A DNA stretch of 64,000 bases. It comes from Rhodoglobus vestalii (GTDB taxonomy: Bacteria > Actinomycetota > Actinomycetes > Actinomycetales > Microbacteriaceae). This document shows, piece after piece, positions 1 to 9,291 of this stretch; within the stretch, counting starts at the first letter, position 1, and the number at the start of each line of letters is the position of its first letter. The stretch is from positions 124,001 through 188,000 of the forward strand of contig NZ_VFRA01000001.1 of assembly GCF_006788895.1 (NCBI RefSeq). Direction: 5' to 3'. The translations under genes were made by a program, and so were the position numbers. Below the pieces are notes generated by a model that did no database searches, was not told the origin of the DNA, and saw only the letters and a program-made list of their open reading frames with translations.

Positions 1-64
1 TCATCGGGATACTTCACAGAGGGGCCCTTCGCATAAAGTCGTTTTGGCTGTCGGCCGCCACGGC

Positions 65-70
65 TAGGCT
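65..70 (+). promoter_or_regulatory. -10 element of polA (leaderless)
   Basis: TAGGCT ends 6 nt before the GTG start of polA, which places the expected transcription start at or next to the start codon. No Shine-Dalgarno is present. I see no convincing -35 box. The rest of bases 1-76 holds nothing else I can support. Confidence 0.5.
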
Positions 71-76
71 GGCTGC

Positions 77-2743
77 GTGTCGGATACCCAGAAGCCTACT
101 CTCATGATCATTGACGGCCATTCGTTGGCCTTTCGTGCGTTTTACGCACTGCCGGTGGACAGTTTTCAGAACCGTGATGGGCAGCACACCAACGCCATCC
201 ACGGCTTCTTGTCGATGCTCATATCGCTGCTGCAGAATGAGAAACCGACGCATCTTGCGGTCGCTTTCGATATCTCGCGCTACTCGTTTCGCACTCGGGA
301 ATACCCCGAATATAAGGGCACACGCGGCGAAACACCCCCCGAGTTTGTCGGCCAGATCCCGCTGCTTGAAGAAGCACTAAAGGCGATGGGTGTGCAAACG
401 CTGAGCAAAGAAGACTACGAAGCTGACGACATCCTCGCCACCCTAGCGAACGAAGGGGCCACGAGCGGCTATCGTGTGCTGGTCGTCTCGGGTGACCGCG
501 ATGCCATCCAGATGGTTAACGATGATGTGCTGCTGCTCTACCCCAATGCACGCGGCGTCTCAGAGCTGAAACGCTACGATCGCGACGCAGTTTTTGAACG
601 CTACGGCGTCGAACCTCACCAATACCCTGATGTTGCTGCCCTCGTTGGTGAAACTAGCGACAACCTCATCGGTGTCGACAAGGTGGGGGAGAAGACCGCT
701 GTTAAGTGGATCAACCTTTACGGATCTTTGGATGAGGTTCTTGCGCACGCCAAGGAAATTAAGGGCGTCGTGGGGCAGAACCTTCGCGATCAGATGGATC
801 GCGCTGTACGCAATCGCAAGCTCAACCATCTGCTTACCGATGTTGAGCTGCCCGTGAAAGTTGCTGATCTTGATCGGCGCCCGATCGATGAAGCTGCTGT
901 CCAGGAGGTCTTCGACCGCCTGCAATTTAAGACGCTTTTGCAACGTGTTCTCAAAATTGCCGCGACTGAGCGCGGTGATGATCCTGCAACCTCCTCGACG
1001 CCAGACAGTCCAAGAGCCGTTCCGGTCGTGCGCACGATGGTCGATGAAGAGCTGGCCAAGTGGATCGAGACGAACAGTGTGAACGGTACGAGGCCACTCG
1101 GTCTCACGATCGCGTCCATCGATGGCGCCGTCACAGGGCTTGGCCTTGCAACAGCAACCGAAACCGCTTTTGTACCGTGGGCCGCTGACCGACCCGACTA
1201 CGAGGCGCTCACCACTTGGCTGGGTAGCGATGCGCCCAAGCTAATGCACTCGGCAAAGGCGCAACTCAAGATTGCTGGGGCCAATGGTCTCGACATTGCG
1301 GGAATCACCTTCGACACGATGCTCGCGGCGTGGGTTTTGAAGCCCAGCGGCAAGCCCGAAGAGCTAGAAGCGCAGGTGTACAACTATCTTGGTGAAACAG
1401 TCGAGCAGAGTGACCCCAACCAGCTTGTTCCCGAGACGGAATCGCTCAGCCCGGCGACCCTGTCTTGGTACGTCGTTCGTCTGGCGCACTACCTGACCGA
1501 GCGCCTCGATGAAGGCTCGCGCGGTGTACTCACTGACATTGAGATGCCGCTCGTTCCGGTATTCGCACAAATGGAACGCACCGGTATCGCCGTCAACCGG
1601 CAGTTGCTGAATGACCTCAGCACATCGTTAAACGAGACTGCCAGTGAGGTCGCGCGCAACGCGTTTGATGTGATTGGTCGCGAAATTAACCTGGGCAGCC
1701 CCAAGCAACTTCAAGAGGTGCTGTTCACTCAGCTGGAGATGCCGAAAACGCGGGCGAACAAGACCGGATACTCAACGGATGCCGCGAGCTTGGCCGACCT
1801 TCAAGAACAAGCGCCGCACCCGTTCCTCGACCTCCTTCTCAAGCATCGAGATGCCACGAAACTCGCCCAAATCATCACCGGGATCGAAAAGGCAATCGAT
1901 GCTTCCGGTCGCGTTCACACCACCTACGAGCAGGCCGGGTCTAGTACGGGGCGCATCGCGTCGAATGATCCGAACCTGCAAAACGTGCCGATCAAGACGG
2001 CTACGGGGCGACAGATCCGCTCCGCATTCGAGGCGGGGGCAGGCTATGACACGCTGCTGACCGCCGACTACTCGCAGATCGAAATGCGTATCATGGCCCA
2101 TCTGTCAGGAGACGAGGGGTTGATTCAGGCGTTCAACGAGGGTGAAGATCTCCACCGCTTCGTAGGCTCTCGCATCTTCGGTGTCGAGCCCGCCGACGTT
2201 ACTGCCGAGATGCGCACGAAGGTCAAAGCAATGTCGTACGGGTTGGCCTACGGACTCAGCGCATTCGGACTCAGCAAGCAGCTGCGCATCGAAACCAGCG
2301 AAGCTAAAGCTTTGATGACTGACTACTTTGCTCGATTCGGCGCGGTACGCGACTATCTTCGCAACGTTGTCGAGCAGGCCCGTGCCGATGGGTACACGAC
2401 TACGATCTTTGGTCGACGCCGCCCGTTCGGTGATCTCAACTCGAAAAATCGTGTGTTGCGGGACAACGCCGAGCGTCAAGCTCTTAATTCGCCAATCCAA
2501 GGTTCTGCCGCAGACATCCTCAAAATCGCCATGATTCGGATTGATGCCGACATTCGAAGCGAGGCGCTTGAATCGCGAATGCTGCTCCAGGTGCATGATG
2601 AACTCGTGTTTGAAATCGCTAACGGAGAACTTGAGCAGATGACGACGATTGTGCATCAGCGAATGTCCGGTGCAGCGAGTCTTTCGGTTCCGCTGGATGT
2701 TCAACTAGGAACCGGTCACAACTGGGATTCCGCAGCGCACTGA
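77..2743 (+). CDS. polA: DNA polymerase I
   Basis: Replaces RNA primers and fills gaps during replication and excision repair. The 888-residue product has the full layout: an N-terminal 5'-3' nuclease (about 1-295), a middle 3'-5' exonuclease-like domain (about 310-500) and a family A polymerase core (about 520-888). Motif A DYSQIEMR (Asp664) and motif C VHDE (Asp841) supply the two metal-binding aspartates. In the middle domain the usual first exonuclease motif (DxE) reads IASID, so proofreading is probably absent, as in other actinobacterial Pol I. The GTG start is preceded by a -10 box and no SD. It sits in a repair-rich block with uvrA, uvrB and uvrC. Confidence 0.98.
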   Translation: MSDTQKPTLMIIDGHSLAFRAFYALPVDSFQNRDGQHTNAIHGFLSMLISLLQNEKPTHLAVAFDISRYSFRTREYPEYKGTRGETPPEFVGQIPLLEEALKAMGVQTLSKEDYEADDILATLANEGATSGYRVLVVSGDRDAIQMVNDDVLLLYPNARGVSELKRYDRDAVFERYGVEPHQYPDVAALVGETSDNLIGVDKVGEKTAVKWINLYGSLDEVLAHAKEIKGVVGQNLRDQMDRAVRNRKLNHLLTDVELPVKVADLDRRPIDEAAVQEVFDRLQFKTLLQRVLKIAATERGDDPATSSTPDSPRAVPVVRTMVDEELAKWIETNSVNGTRPLGLTIASIDGAVTGLGLATATETAFVPWAADRPDYEALTTWLGSDAPKLMHSAKAQLKIAGANGLDIAGITFDTMLAAWVLKPSGKPEELEAQVYNYLGETVEQSDPNQLVPETESLSPATLSWYVVRLAHYLTERLDEGSRGVLTDIEMPLVPVFAQMERTGIAVNRQLLNDLSTSLNETASEVARNAFDVIGREINLGSPKQLQEVLFTQLEMPKTRANKTGYSTDAASLADLQEQAPHPFLDLLLKHRDATKLAQIITGIEKAIDASGRVHTTYEQAGSSTGRIASNDPNLQNVPIKTATGRQIRSAFEAGAGYDTLLTADYSQIEMRIMAHLSGDEGLIQAFNEGEDLHRFVGSRIFGVEPADVTAEMRTKVKAMSYGLAYGLSAFGLSKQLRIETSEAKALMTDYFARFGAVRDYLRNVVEQARADGYTTTIFGRRRPFGDLNSKNRVLRDNAERQALNSPIQGSAADILKIAMIRIDADIRSEALESRMLLQVHDELVFEIANGELEQMTTIVHQRMSGAASLSVPLDVQLGTGHNWDSAAH

Positions 2744-2792
2744 ACGCATCGATTCACCGGATCGGACTGGTCACCGCCATGAAGGAGCGTAT

Positions 2793-3059
2793 ATGTCGAG
2801 GAGAACGATCACGATCGGATCAAAAGTTGGGCTACATGCTCGACCTGCGTCGATCTTTACCCATGCCGCAAAAGCCACTGGCCTGGCAGTGAGGCTCACT
2901 GACTCATCAGGTAAGACTGTGAACGCGGCCAGCATTCTGAGCGTGCTTTCGTTGGGAATTAATTGTGGCGACTCAGTGACGCTAATCTGCGATGACGAGG
3001 GTGCCGAAGCCGCGCTCGATTCCCTCTCGCAACTTCTTGAGAGCGAACTAGACCACTAG
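2793..3059 (+). CDS. ptsH: HPr phosphocarrier protein
   Basis: An 88-residue HPr of the sugar phosphotransferase system, a cytoplasmic carrier of phosphate from Enzyme I to sugar-specific EIIA proteins. The active-site motif GLHARPAS places the phosphorylated histidine at residue 15. The serine of the regulatory loop (NAASILSVLSLG) is residue 47, matching Ser46 of Gram-positive HPr, the target of HPr kinase; whether a kinase exists here is unknown. An AAGGAG SD lies upstream of the ATG. No Enzyme I or EII gene is in the window, so HPr stands alone between polA and rpsA, 49 nt after polA. Confidence 0.93.
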   Translation: MSRRTITIGSKVGLHARPASIFTHAAKATGLAVRLTDSSGKTVNAASILSVLSLGINCGDSVTLICDDEGAEAALDSLSQLLESELDH

Positions 3060-3110
3060 TTGAACGACTCACGGGTCATTGAAGCGAGTGAGCGACTCAG
3101 TGCGTTGTGG

Positions 3111-3140
3111 TTGGTTCTCTGGCTCGTGAGGCGTTAGGCT
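3111..3140 (+). promoter_or_regulatory. Likely rpsA promoter
   Basis: TTGGTT (3111-3116) and TAGGCT (3135-3140) are separated by 18 nt, a good housekeeping sigma factor spacing. They would give a leader of about 110 nt before the rpsA ATG. The 197-nt gap between ptsH and rpsA holds no other gene I can support. Confidence 0.5.
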
Positions 3141-3256
3141 GGAGTGTCGCAATCGCGACTTCATATCCGCCTGCCTCCGGCGAACACACATTACACTTCG
3201 CCGTTGGCCCAATTGTGCGCTTTTCGAAGCGCGACCCATACCGGAGCAACTACTAC

Positions 3257-4720
3257 ATGACAATCGCAACGACCGACAAGGCGCCCAAGCAGGTCGCCAT
3301 CAATGACATTGGATCTGCTGAAGATTTCCTCGCCGCGGTCGAAAAGACACTGAAGTTCTTCAACGATGGTGACCTTATCGAAGGTACCGTCGTAAAAATC
3401 GATCGTGACGAGGTCCTCCTCGACGTCGGTTACAAGACCGAGGGCGTAATTCCCTCCCGCGAACTTTCCATCAAGCACGACGTTGATCCCACTGAGGTTG
3501 TCAATGTCGGTGACACCGTTGAGGCACTCGTTCTTCAAAAAGAAGACAAAGAAGGCCGGCTCATCCTGTCGAAGAAGCGCGCACAGTACGAGCGTGCGTG
3601 GGGCGACGTTGAACTGATCAAGGAATCGGATGGCGTTGTCACCGGTTCGGTCATCGAGGTCGTCAAGGGTGGGCTCATCGTCGACATCGGACTTCGTGGA
3701 TTTCTCCCCGCATCGCTCATCGAGCTGCGTCGCGTTCGTGACCTCACGCCTTACCTCGGCCAGGAGATCGAAGCCAAGATCCTCGAACTCGACAAGAACC
3801 GCAACAACGTTGTGCTCTCGCGTCGCGCCCTTCTTGAAGAGACCCAGTCGGCTAGCCGCACCTCGTTCCTCAACAACCTGGCCAAGGGTCAAGTTCGCAA
3901 GGGTGTCGTTTCCTCGATCGTTAACTTCGGTGCGTTCGTTGACCTCGGCGGCGTCGACGGTCTCGTTCACGTTTCTGAGCTCTCGTGGAAGCACATCGAG
4001 CACGCTTCAGAAGTTGTTGAAGTTGGTCAAGAAGTAACCGTTGAGATCCTTGAAGTTGACCTCGAGCGCGAGCGCGTGTCGCTGTCACTCAAAGCAACTC
4101 AGGAAGACCCATGGCAGGTATTTGCCCGCACCCACGCAATCGGACAGGTCGCGCCCGGTAAGGTCACCAAGCTCGTTCCGTTCGGTGCGTTCGTTCGCGT
4201 CGCAGACGGCATCGAGGGTCTCGTGCACATCTCTGAACTGTCGGGCAAGCACGTTGAGCTCGCAGAGCAGGTTGTCTCGGTTGGCGACGAGGTATTCGTC
4301 AAGGTCATCGACATCGACCTTGAGCGTCGCCGCATCTCGTTGAGCCTCAAGCAGGCCAACGACGGTGTTGACCCCGAGGGTACCGAGTTCGACCCGGCAC
4401 TCTACGGAATGCTTACCGAGTATGACGACCAGGGCAACTACAAGTACCCCGATGGATTCGACCCTGAGACCAACGAATGGAAAGAGGGCTTCGAGTCGCA
4501 GCGCGAAAAGTGGGAGCTTGACTACGCTGCCGCTCAGGCGCGTTGGGAACAGCACAAGAAGCAGGTTGCCGCCGCCGCGATTCAGGAAGAGTCGATCAGC
4601 AGCGCACCCGCCGGGGCATCCTCGTTCTCGAACGACGAAGCTGCTGCCAGTGCAGGAGCCGGAACCCTTGCAGACGACGAGACTCTCGCCGCTCTGCGCG
4701 AGAAGTTGAGCAACAACTAA
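3257..4720 (+). CDS. rpsA: 30S ribosomal protein S1
   Basis: Ribosomal protein S1, which binds mRNA on the small subunit. The product is 487 residues with four S1 OB-fold repeats, roughly at 35-105, 120-190, 207-277 and 293-363. These are followed by an acidic, Ala/Glu-rich tail. Four repeats, rather than the six of E. coli S1, is the usual actinobacterial form. The frame is open further upstream, but the ATG at 3257 begins the conserved N-terminus MTIATTDKAPKQVAIND and has a GGAG 11 nt before it. Codon use is strongly biased, fitting high expression. A hairpin terminator follows at 4740. Confidence 0.97.
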   Translation: MTIATTDKAPKQVAINDIGSAEDFLAAVEKTLKFFNDGDLIEGTVVKIDRDEVLLDVGYKTEGVIPSRELSIKHDVDPTEVVNVGDTVEALVLQKEDKEGRLILSKKRAQYERAWGDVELIKESDGVVTGSVIEVVKGGLIVDIGLRGFLPASLIELRRVRDLTPYLGQEIEAKILELDKNRNNVVLSRRALLEETQSASRTSFLNNLAKGQVRKGVVSSIVNFGAFVDLGGVDGLVHVSELSWKHIEHASEVVEVGQEVTVEILEVDLERERVSLSLKATQEDPWQVFARTHAIGQVAPGKVTKLVPFGAFVRVADGIEGLVHISELSGKHVELAEQVVSVGDEVFVKVIDIDLERRRISLSLKQANDGVDPEGTEFDPALYGMLTEYDDQGNYKYPDGFDPETNEWKEGFESQREKWELDYAAAQARWEQHKKQVAAAAIQEESISSAPAGASSFSNDEAAASAGAGTLADDETLAALREKLSNN

Positions 4721-4739
4721 TTTCTCGCTGAACCTCTGC

Positions 4740-4765
4740 GGCCAGTCTCCTTTGGGAGGCTGGCC
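4740..4765. terminator. Bidirectional hairpin terminator, rpsA / DUF4126
   Basis: GGCCAGTCTCC and GGAGGCTGGCC form an 11-bp stem with one G-T wobble and a TTTG loop. It sits between the converging stop codons of rpsA and the DUF4126 gene. It has no clear U tract. Confidence 0.75.
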
Positions 4766-4773
4766 ACAGTCCG

Positions 4774-5397
4774 TTAAACGCCTGTTTGCGCGTGCAAGGA
4801 GGCGCCTGTGCGCCGAGAACGCCGAATACGCCGAATACGCCGAATACGCCGCACGATGATGACGATCAGTCCGAGAAGCGCGATAATTCCGACTACGGGC
4901 GCGATCAGAGCCATAAAGCTCAGCAGCACACTGGTGATGTCTTCAGCAGCACTGACCACCGGCGCCGCGGCGCCGGCCGTTGCCGCGTTGAGGGCGGGGC
5001 GGGCGAGCATCTTGGCTAGATGAGTCCCCAGGGCCAGAACGGCGCCGATAGCCACTGGGACCCATGCGTTTGATGAGAAAAAGGCTGCGGGGTCGGTGAC
5101 CACGGCTGTCTCAGAAGCGGCGCCTGTTCCGAACGCGATGCCACCGGCCGCCGGGCGCACTAGCGTCTGAATCCAGTCGTTGATTGAGTCCACCACGGGT
5201 ACTTTGTCGGCAATGACCTCAATAACCAGCAGGACTCCCAGAATTGCCAGTACCCAGGGATTCTCGAGCCAGACCCACGCCGCCGGTAACTCTACGAATT
5301 CGAAAAGTCGACCAGCCAGACCCAAGATGAGCAGCGGAATATAGGCATTCAACCCAGCTGCGATAGCCAGTCCGCTACCGGTGAGCACCTCAAGCAT
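4774..5397 (-). CDS. DUF4126 family membrane protein
   Basis: A 207-residue integral membrane protein of the DUF4126 family, whose function is unknown. It shows several hydrophobic segments: a helix at about 5-30, one at about 48-65, and further ones near 110-130 and 155-185. The family motif GLNAYIPLLILGL is near the N-terminus. An AAAGGA SD precedes the ATG. The C-terminal tail after the last helix is highly basic (RRIRRIRRIRRIRRSRR) because it is encoded by a 9-bp tandem repeat. By the positive-inside rule the tail should face the cytoplasm. It is divergent from coaE and convergent with rpsA. Confidence 0.85.
   Translation of the reverse strand: MLEVLTGSGLAIAAGLNAYIPLLILGLAGRLFEFVELPAAWVWLENPWVLAILGVLLVIEVIADKVPVVDSINDWIQTLVRPAAGGIAFGTGAASETAVVTDPAAFFSSNAWVPVAIGAVLALGTHLAKMLARPALNAATAGAAAPVVSAAEDITSVLLSFMALIAPVVGIIALLGLIVIIVRRIRRIRRIRRSRRTGASLHAQTGV
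4811..4855. repeat. 9-bp tandem repeat in the DUF4126 coding end
   Basis: Three perfect copies of CGCCGAATA (4820-4846) are flanked by imperfect copies on each side (4811-4819 and 4847-4855). Because the unit is 9 bp, a change in copy number would keep the reading frame and lengthen or shorten the Arg/Ile tail by three residues. Confidence 0.85.
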
Positions 5398-5424
5398 CCG
5401 GAGTTCCTTTCACTACGCTGAGGC

Positions 5425-5430
5425 TAGCAT
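5425..5430 (+). promoter_or_regulatory. -10 element of coaE
   Basis: TAGCAT ends 6 nt before the coaE ATG. The intervening TGGGGG is G-rich but too close to serve as an SD, so a leaderless start fits better. Confidence 0.45.
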
Positions 5431-5436
5431 TGGGGG

Positions 5437-6054
5437 ATGCATTTAGTAGCGCTCACCGGCGGCATCGCGTCAGGTAAATCCACGGTTGCCCAACGGTGGC
5501 GCGAGCAGGGCGCTGTGGTGGTCGATGCGGATGCGTTGGCGCGGGAAGTTGTGGCGGTCGGTTCACCGGTACTCAGCGAGATCTCGCAACGATTTGGCGC
5601 CGAGGTGGTTTCTGACGACGGAACTCTGAATCGTTCCGCTCTCGGTGCTCTAATTTTTGGTGACAGCGACGCGAGGGAAGCCCTGAATGGCATTACCCAT
5701 CCTGCGATCAGCCGTCTAGCTCGCGAGCGCTTCGACGAAGCCGAGAGCCGTGATCCCGCAGCGATCATTGTCTACGACATTCCGCTGCTCGTAGAGTCGG
5801 GCCAGTCCTTGGAGCGCTTTAAGTTTGTTGTGACGGTGGAGGCTGAGCGACACGTGCGAGTCCAGCGACTGATCGACCACCGCGGAATGGCCAGGAATGA
5901 GGCGGAAGGCCGAGTAGCTTCCCAAGCAACGTCGCGCGAGCGCCGCGCGGTGGCCGACTTCGTGATCGATGCGAACGCTTCACTTGCTGAGACTCAGCAT
6001 CGCGCCGATGGTGTTTGGTCTGCCATTACGGATCGGTTGCATCCGCGGCTCTGA
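5437..6054 (+). CDS. coaE: Dephospho-CoA kinase
   Basis: Catalyses the last step of coenzyme A synthesis, the ATP-dependent phosphorylation of dephospho-CoA on the ribose 3'-hydroxyl. The product is 205 residues, normal for the family. The P-loop GGIASGKST is at residues 8-16, followed by the family DADALAREV segment. The ATG is the first codon of the conserved MHLVALTGG. It stands between rpsA and uvrB, as is common in actinobacteria, 34 nt ahead of uvrB, which has its own predicted promoter. Some actinobacterial CoaE proteins carry a C-terminal UPF0157 domain; this one does not. Confidence 0.96.
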   Translation: MHLVALTGGIASGKSTVAQRWREQGAVVVDADALAREVVAVGSPVLSEISQRFGAEVVSDDGTLNRSALGALIFGDSDAREALNGITHPAISRLARERFDEAESRDPAAIIVYDIPLLVESGQSLERFKFVVTVEAERHVRVQRLIDHRGMARNEAEGRVASQATSRERRAVADFVIDANASLAETQHRADGVWSAITDRLHPRL

Positions 6055-6076
6055 TCGCGTTGTCAGCACTCATGCC

Positions 6077-6082
6077 TAGAAT
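6077..6082 (+). promoter_or_regulatory. -10 element of uvrB (leaderless)
   Basis: TAGAAT ends 6 nt before the uvrB ATG, and no SD is visible. I saw no LexA box (GAAC-N4-GTTC) in the coaE-uvrB gap. Confidence 0.55.
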
Positions 6083-6088
6083 TGAGAG

Positions 6089-8161
6089 ATGCAGCCAACT
6101 CGCTCAGTGCGTCCGTTTGAGGTGATCAGCGAGTACTCACCCTCCGGAGATCAGCCACAGGCGATCCGCGAACTCGCGCAGAGAGTTACGGCGGGCGAGA
6201 CCGACATCGTACTTCTCGGCGCCACCGGTACCGGAAAGTCAGCAACCACTGCGTGGCTGATCGAACAGGTGCAGCGCCCAACTCTGATCATGTCGCACAA
6301 CAAGACGCTCGCGGCGCAGTTAACGAACGAGTTTCGTGACCTCATGCCGAACAATGCAGTCGAATACTTTGTCTCCTACTACGACTACTACCAGCCCGAA
6401 GCGTACATTCCGCAGACGGATACATTCATTGAGAAGGATTCGTCGATCAACGCCGAGGTTGAACGTCTTCGGCACTCGACAACCAACTCGTTGCTGAGTC
6501 GCCGCGACACGGTCGTTGTTTCCACGGTGTCCAGCATCTACGGCCTGGGTGCTGCAGAGTCCTACCTTGAGGCCATGATCGCTCTCCAAGTCGGCATGCG
6601 CATCGATCGCGAGACGCTCATCCGCAAATTTGTGGGTATGCAGTACCAGCGCAATGATTACGACTTCTCACGGGGCAACTTTCGTGTGCGTGGCGACACG
6701 ATCGAGATCATCCCGGTGTACGAAGAGCTGGCAATTCGCATCGAGATGTTTGGCGATGAGATTGAGGCGCTGTACTCGCTTCATCCGCTCACCGGCGACA
6801 TCGTCAAAAAAATGGATGCTGTGTCTGTTTTCCCAGGTACTCATTACTCCGCCAGCCCCGAAACGATCAAGACCGCGATCGTGTCGATCCAAGACGAGTT
6901 AGCTGATCGTCTGGGAGTGCTGGAGCGTCAAGGCAAGCTACTCGAAGCCCAACGTCTGAGAATGCGCACGACGTTCGACATCGAGATGATGGAGCAGATC
7001 GGATTCTGTAACGGTATCGAAAACTATTCGCTCCATATGGATGGTCGTAAACCGGGCGAGCCACCGAGTTGCCTCCTCGACTATTTTCCCGAAGACTTCC
7101 TTGTGGTGATTGACGAATCTCATGTCACAGTTCCACAGATTGGCGCCATGTACGAGGGTGATGCTTCGCGAAAGCGCACGCTTGTTGAGCACGGTTTTCG
7201 GCTGCCGAGCGCACTCGACAACCGGCCGCTCAAGTGGGAAGAGTTCTTAGAACGCGTGGGGCAAAAGGTCTACCTCTCGGCTACACCGGGCAAGTATGAG
7301 CTCGGAATCACTGACTCAATTGTTGAGCAGGTGATCAGGCCGACCGGTCTGATCGACCCACAAATCGTCGTCAAACCCTCGAAAGGGCAAATCGACGACC
7401 TTCTTGAGCAGATTACTTCCCGAGTTGAAAAGAATGAGCGGATCCTCGTTACGACGCTCACGAAAAAAATGGCGGAGGAACTCACCGAGTTCCTCTCAGA
7501 GCATGGTGTGCGAGTGCGCTATCTGCATGCTGACGTCGATACGTTGCGTCGCGTCGAGCTCCTGACGGAGCTTCGCCAGGGTGTCTACGATGTGCTCGTG
7601 GGAATTAACCTGCTTCGCGAGGGACTTGATCTTCCTGAAGTTTCGCTCGTTGCAATTCTGGATGCCGACAAGGAGGGCTTCTTGCGCTCATCGACCTCGC
7701 TCATTCAGACCATCGGTCGTGCAGCCCGAAACGTCTCCGGCGAGGTTCACATGTACGCCGATGTCGTCACCCGTTCGATGCAGTTTGCGATCGACGAAAC
7801 TGATCGGCGCCGCGAGAAGCAAGTGGCTTACAACACCGAACATGGCATCGATCCGCAGCCGCTCCGAAAAAAAATTGCCGACATCACTGACGCACTTCTC
7901 CGCGAGGGCGCGGATACCGCCGAGCTACTCTCCACGCGTACGCGCGATGGCAAGAAGCGCGCACCGACTCCCCACCTTGCGCGCGAGGGCATTGCGGCGG
8001 CCGGCGGAAACGATCTGGAGCAGATCATCTCGGATCTCAACGAGCAGATGCTGCAGGCAGCATCCGAATTAAAGTTCGAACTGGCGGCGCGATTGCGTGA
8101 CGAAGTGCAAGATCTTAAGAAGGAGCTCCGCCAGATGGAACAGGCTGGTCACTTGCGTTAG
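6089..8161 (+). CDS. uvrB: Excinuclease ABC subunit UvrB
   Basis: The damage-verifying helicase subunit of nucleotide excision repair. It is loaded by UvrA and then recruits UvrC. The 690-residue product has the Walker A motif GATGTGKS near residue 45 and the beta-hairpin motif [12 protein letters not shown] used to probe the damaged strand. It also carries the DESH Walker B box with the TVPQ motif, helicase motifs V/VI (QTIGRAARN), and a C-terminal UVR domain (about 645-680) that contacts UvrC. It is in the same block as uvrA and uvrC. A minus-strand glycosyltransferase gene separates it from uvrA. Confidence 0.98.
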   Translation: MQPTRSVRPFEVISEYSPSGDQPQAIRELAQRVTAGETDIVLLGATGTGKSATTAWLIEQVQRPTLIMSHNKTLAAQLTNEFRDLMPNNAVEYFVSYYDYYQPEAYIPQTDTFIEKDSSINAEVERLRHSTTNSLLSRRDTVVVSTVSSIYGLGAAESYLEAMIALQVGMRIDRETLIRKFVGMQYQRNDYDFSRGNFRVRGDTIEIIPVYEELAIRIEMFGDEIEALYSLHPLTGDIVKKMDAVSVFPGTHYSASPETIKTAIVSIQDELADRLGVLERQGKLLEAQRLRMRTTFDIEMMEQIGFCNGIENYSLHMDGRKPGEPPSCLLDYFPEDFLVVIDESHVTVPQIGAMYEGDASRKRTLVEHGFRLPSALDNRPLKWEEFLERVGQKVYLSATPGKYELGITDSIVEQVIRPTGLIDPQIVVKPSKGQIDDLLEQITSRVEKNERILVTTLTKKMAEELTEFLSEHGVRVRYLHADVDTLRRVELLTELRQGVYDVLVGINLLREGLDLPEVSLVAILDADKEGFLRSSTSLIQTIGRAARNVSGEVHMYADVVTRSMQFAIDETDRRREKQVAYNTEHGIDPQPLRKKIADITDALLREGADTAELLSTRTRDGKKRAPTPHLAREGIAAAGGNDLEQIISDLNEQMLQAASELKFELAARLRDEVQDLKKELRQMEQAGHLR

Positions 8162-8171
8162 TGACCGTCTA

Positions 8172-9224
8172 TTATTCGAGCGATTCGTGGAGTGCGATCA
8201 TCGCTCGGTTTAGGGGCATGGCGTCGAAGGGCAGCGAACTTTGACGTGCAGCGAGTCTGCGGCTTTCTACAGAGTTCATGGCGAGTGAAACGATTGCGTT
8301 CGCGATGTGAGCCGGATCGGAGTCGGTGCTCAGACCGCCACCGAAACAAAAATCGATAGGGTGCTGAGCGGGACCGCTTGCAATGACCGGGGTGCCGGAT
8401 GCGAGGGCTTCCAGTGCCAAACCATGACCGGCCGTTCCGCCCATCGTCACGAGCGCGAAGTCAGCGGTCGCAAAGACTTCAGCGCGCTCCGCGAGCGAGA
8501 GATCCTGTGCGCTGAGAAATAAAACGGGGAGTCCGCTAGCGCTTCGCTCGAGCCGAGAACGGAGTGGACCATCACCGACCACCACCAAGTGCACGTCATG
8601 ACCCTGCGCGGCAAGCCGTCGTGTTGCCTCAAGGGCGCTTGACATCGCTCCGGCAACAGTGAGCGGAGCTGCACACACCACAACCAGTTCAGCGCCACTC
8701 CTATCCCGCAGTGCAGGGTTGTGGCGCAGCGGGGTGAAGATTTCAATGTCAACGCCCTGGGGTATCGCAGCCGCTTTATTTTCCGCTGTCCGAGCAGGCG
8801 AGGACTCTTCAGTCCGGGAGTTGTGCACCACTATGTCGTAGGAGGCGAGTGCTCCATCGGTGAACCAATCAGCGGGAATCTCTTCAGCAAAAAGCACAGC
8901 TGGCACCTGATTTTCGCGCGCCCACACTCCTAGCTGACGAAAGCTGAGGCGATCTGCCACCTCAAGGCGGTCAGGCACTAGCCGATCAATCGCGCGACGA
9001 ATCGCGAGGGGGATGGGAACAAATCCCCGGCGAAGCGCGGCTCGACGCGCAGCAACAGTGATCACAGTGCCGTATTCGGTCCAGGTGACAGCTGACACCG
9101 TACCTGGCACAATTACCGAGAACTCGTGTCCCGCCGATCGGTAGGCGATACCGCGTGCGCGAACCGCGCTTGAGGGCGTGAGCGCCGACAGTGAGTAAAA
9201 GCTTGTCACGTGCGCAATGTGCAT
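8172..9224 (-). CDS. GT-B glycosyltransferase (GT4-like)
   Basis: A 350-residue GT-B fold glycosyltransferase, probably moving an activated sugar onto a lipid or polysaccharide acceptor; the substrate is unknown. The N-terminus [12 protein letters not shown] is the usual first strand of the acceptor domain. The C-terminal half carries the donor-site motif [18 protein letters not shown] (about 285-305), with the Glu expected in GT4 enzymes. The open frame extends 31 codons upstream, but the ATG at 9224 begins the conserved fold and leaves room for the uvrA promoter. It is divergent from uvrA and convergent with uvrB (10-nt gap). Confidence 0.8.
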   Translation of the reverse strand: MHIAHVTSFYSLSALTPSSAVRARGIAYRSAGHEFSVIVPGTVSAVTWTEYGTVITVAARRAALRRGFVPIPLAIRRAIDRLVPDRLEVADRLSFRQLGVWARENQVPAVLFAEEIPADWFTDGALASYDIVVHNSRTEESSPARTAENKAAAIPQGVDIEIFTPLRHNPALRDRSGAELVVVCAAPLTVAGAMSSALEATRRLAAQGHDVHLVVVGDGPLRSRLERSASGLPVLFLSAQDLSLAERAEVFATADFALVTMGGTAGHGLALEALASGTPVIASGPAQHPIDFCFGGGLSTDSDPAHIANAIVSLAMNSVESRRLAARQSSLPFDAMPLNRAMIALHESLE

Positions 9225-9278
9225 CTGCTCATTATGGCGTGCACGCGGCAAACGTTCAGCCAATGTCAGTGTTCTCCG

Positions 9279-9284
9279 TAGAAT
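9279..9284 (+). promoter_or_regulatory. -10 element of uvrA (leaderless)
   Basis: TAGAAT ends 7 nt before the GTG start of uvrA. There is no SD between them, so the message should begin at or next to the start codon. I saw no LexA box in the intergenic region. Confidence 0.55.
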
Positions 9285-9291
9285 AGTAAGA

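Noticed and set aside
2105..2704. 199-codon minus-strand frame inside polA
   Set aside because: It lies fully inside the conserved polymerase domain on the other strand, with no promoter, SD or recognisable protein.
3191..4003. 270-codon open frame on the minus strand inside rpsA
   Set aside because: It is antisense to the S1 repeats, and its protein is a low-complexity acidic sequence with no family resemblance. It reflects the codon bias of rpsA.
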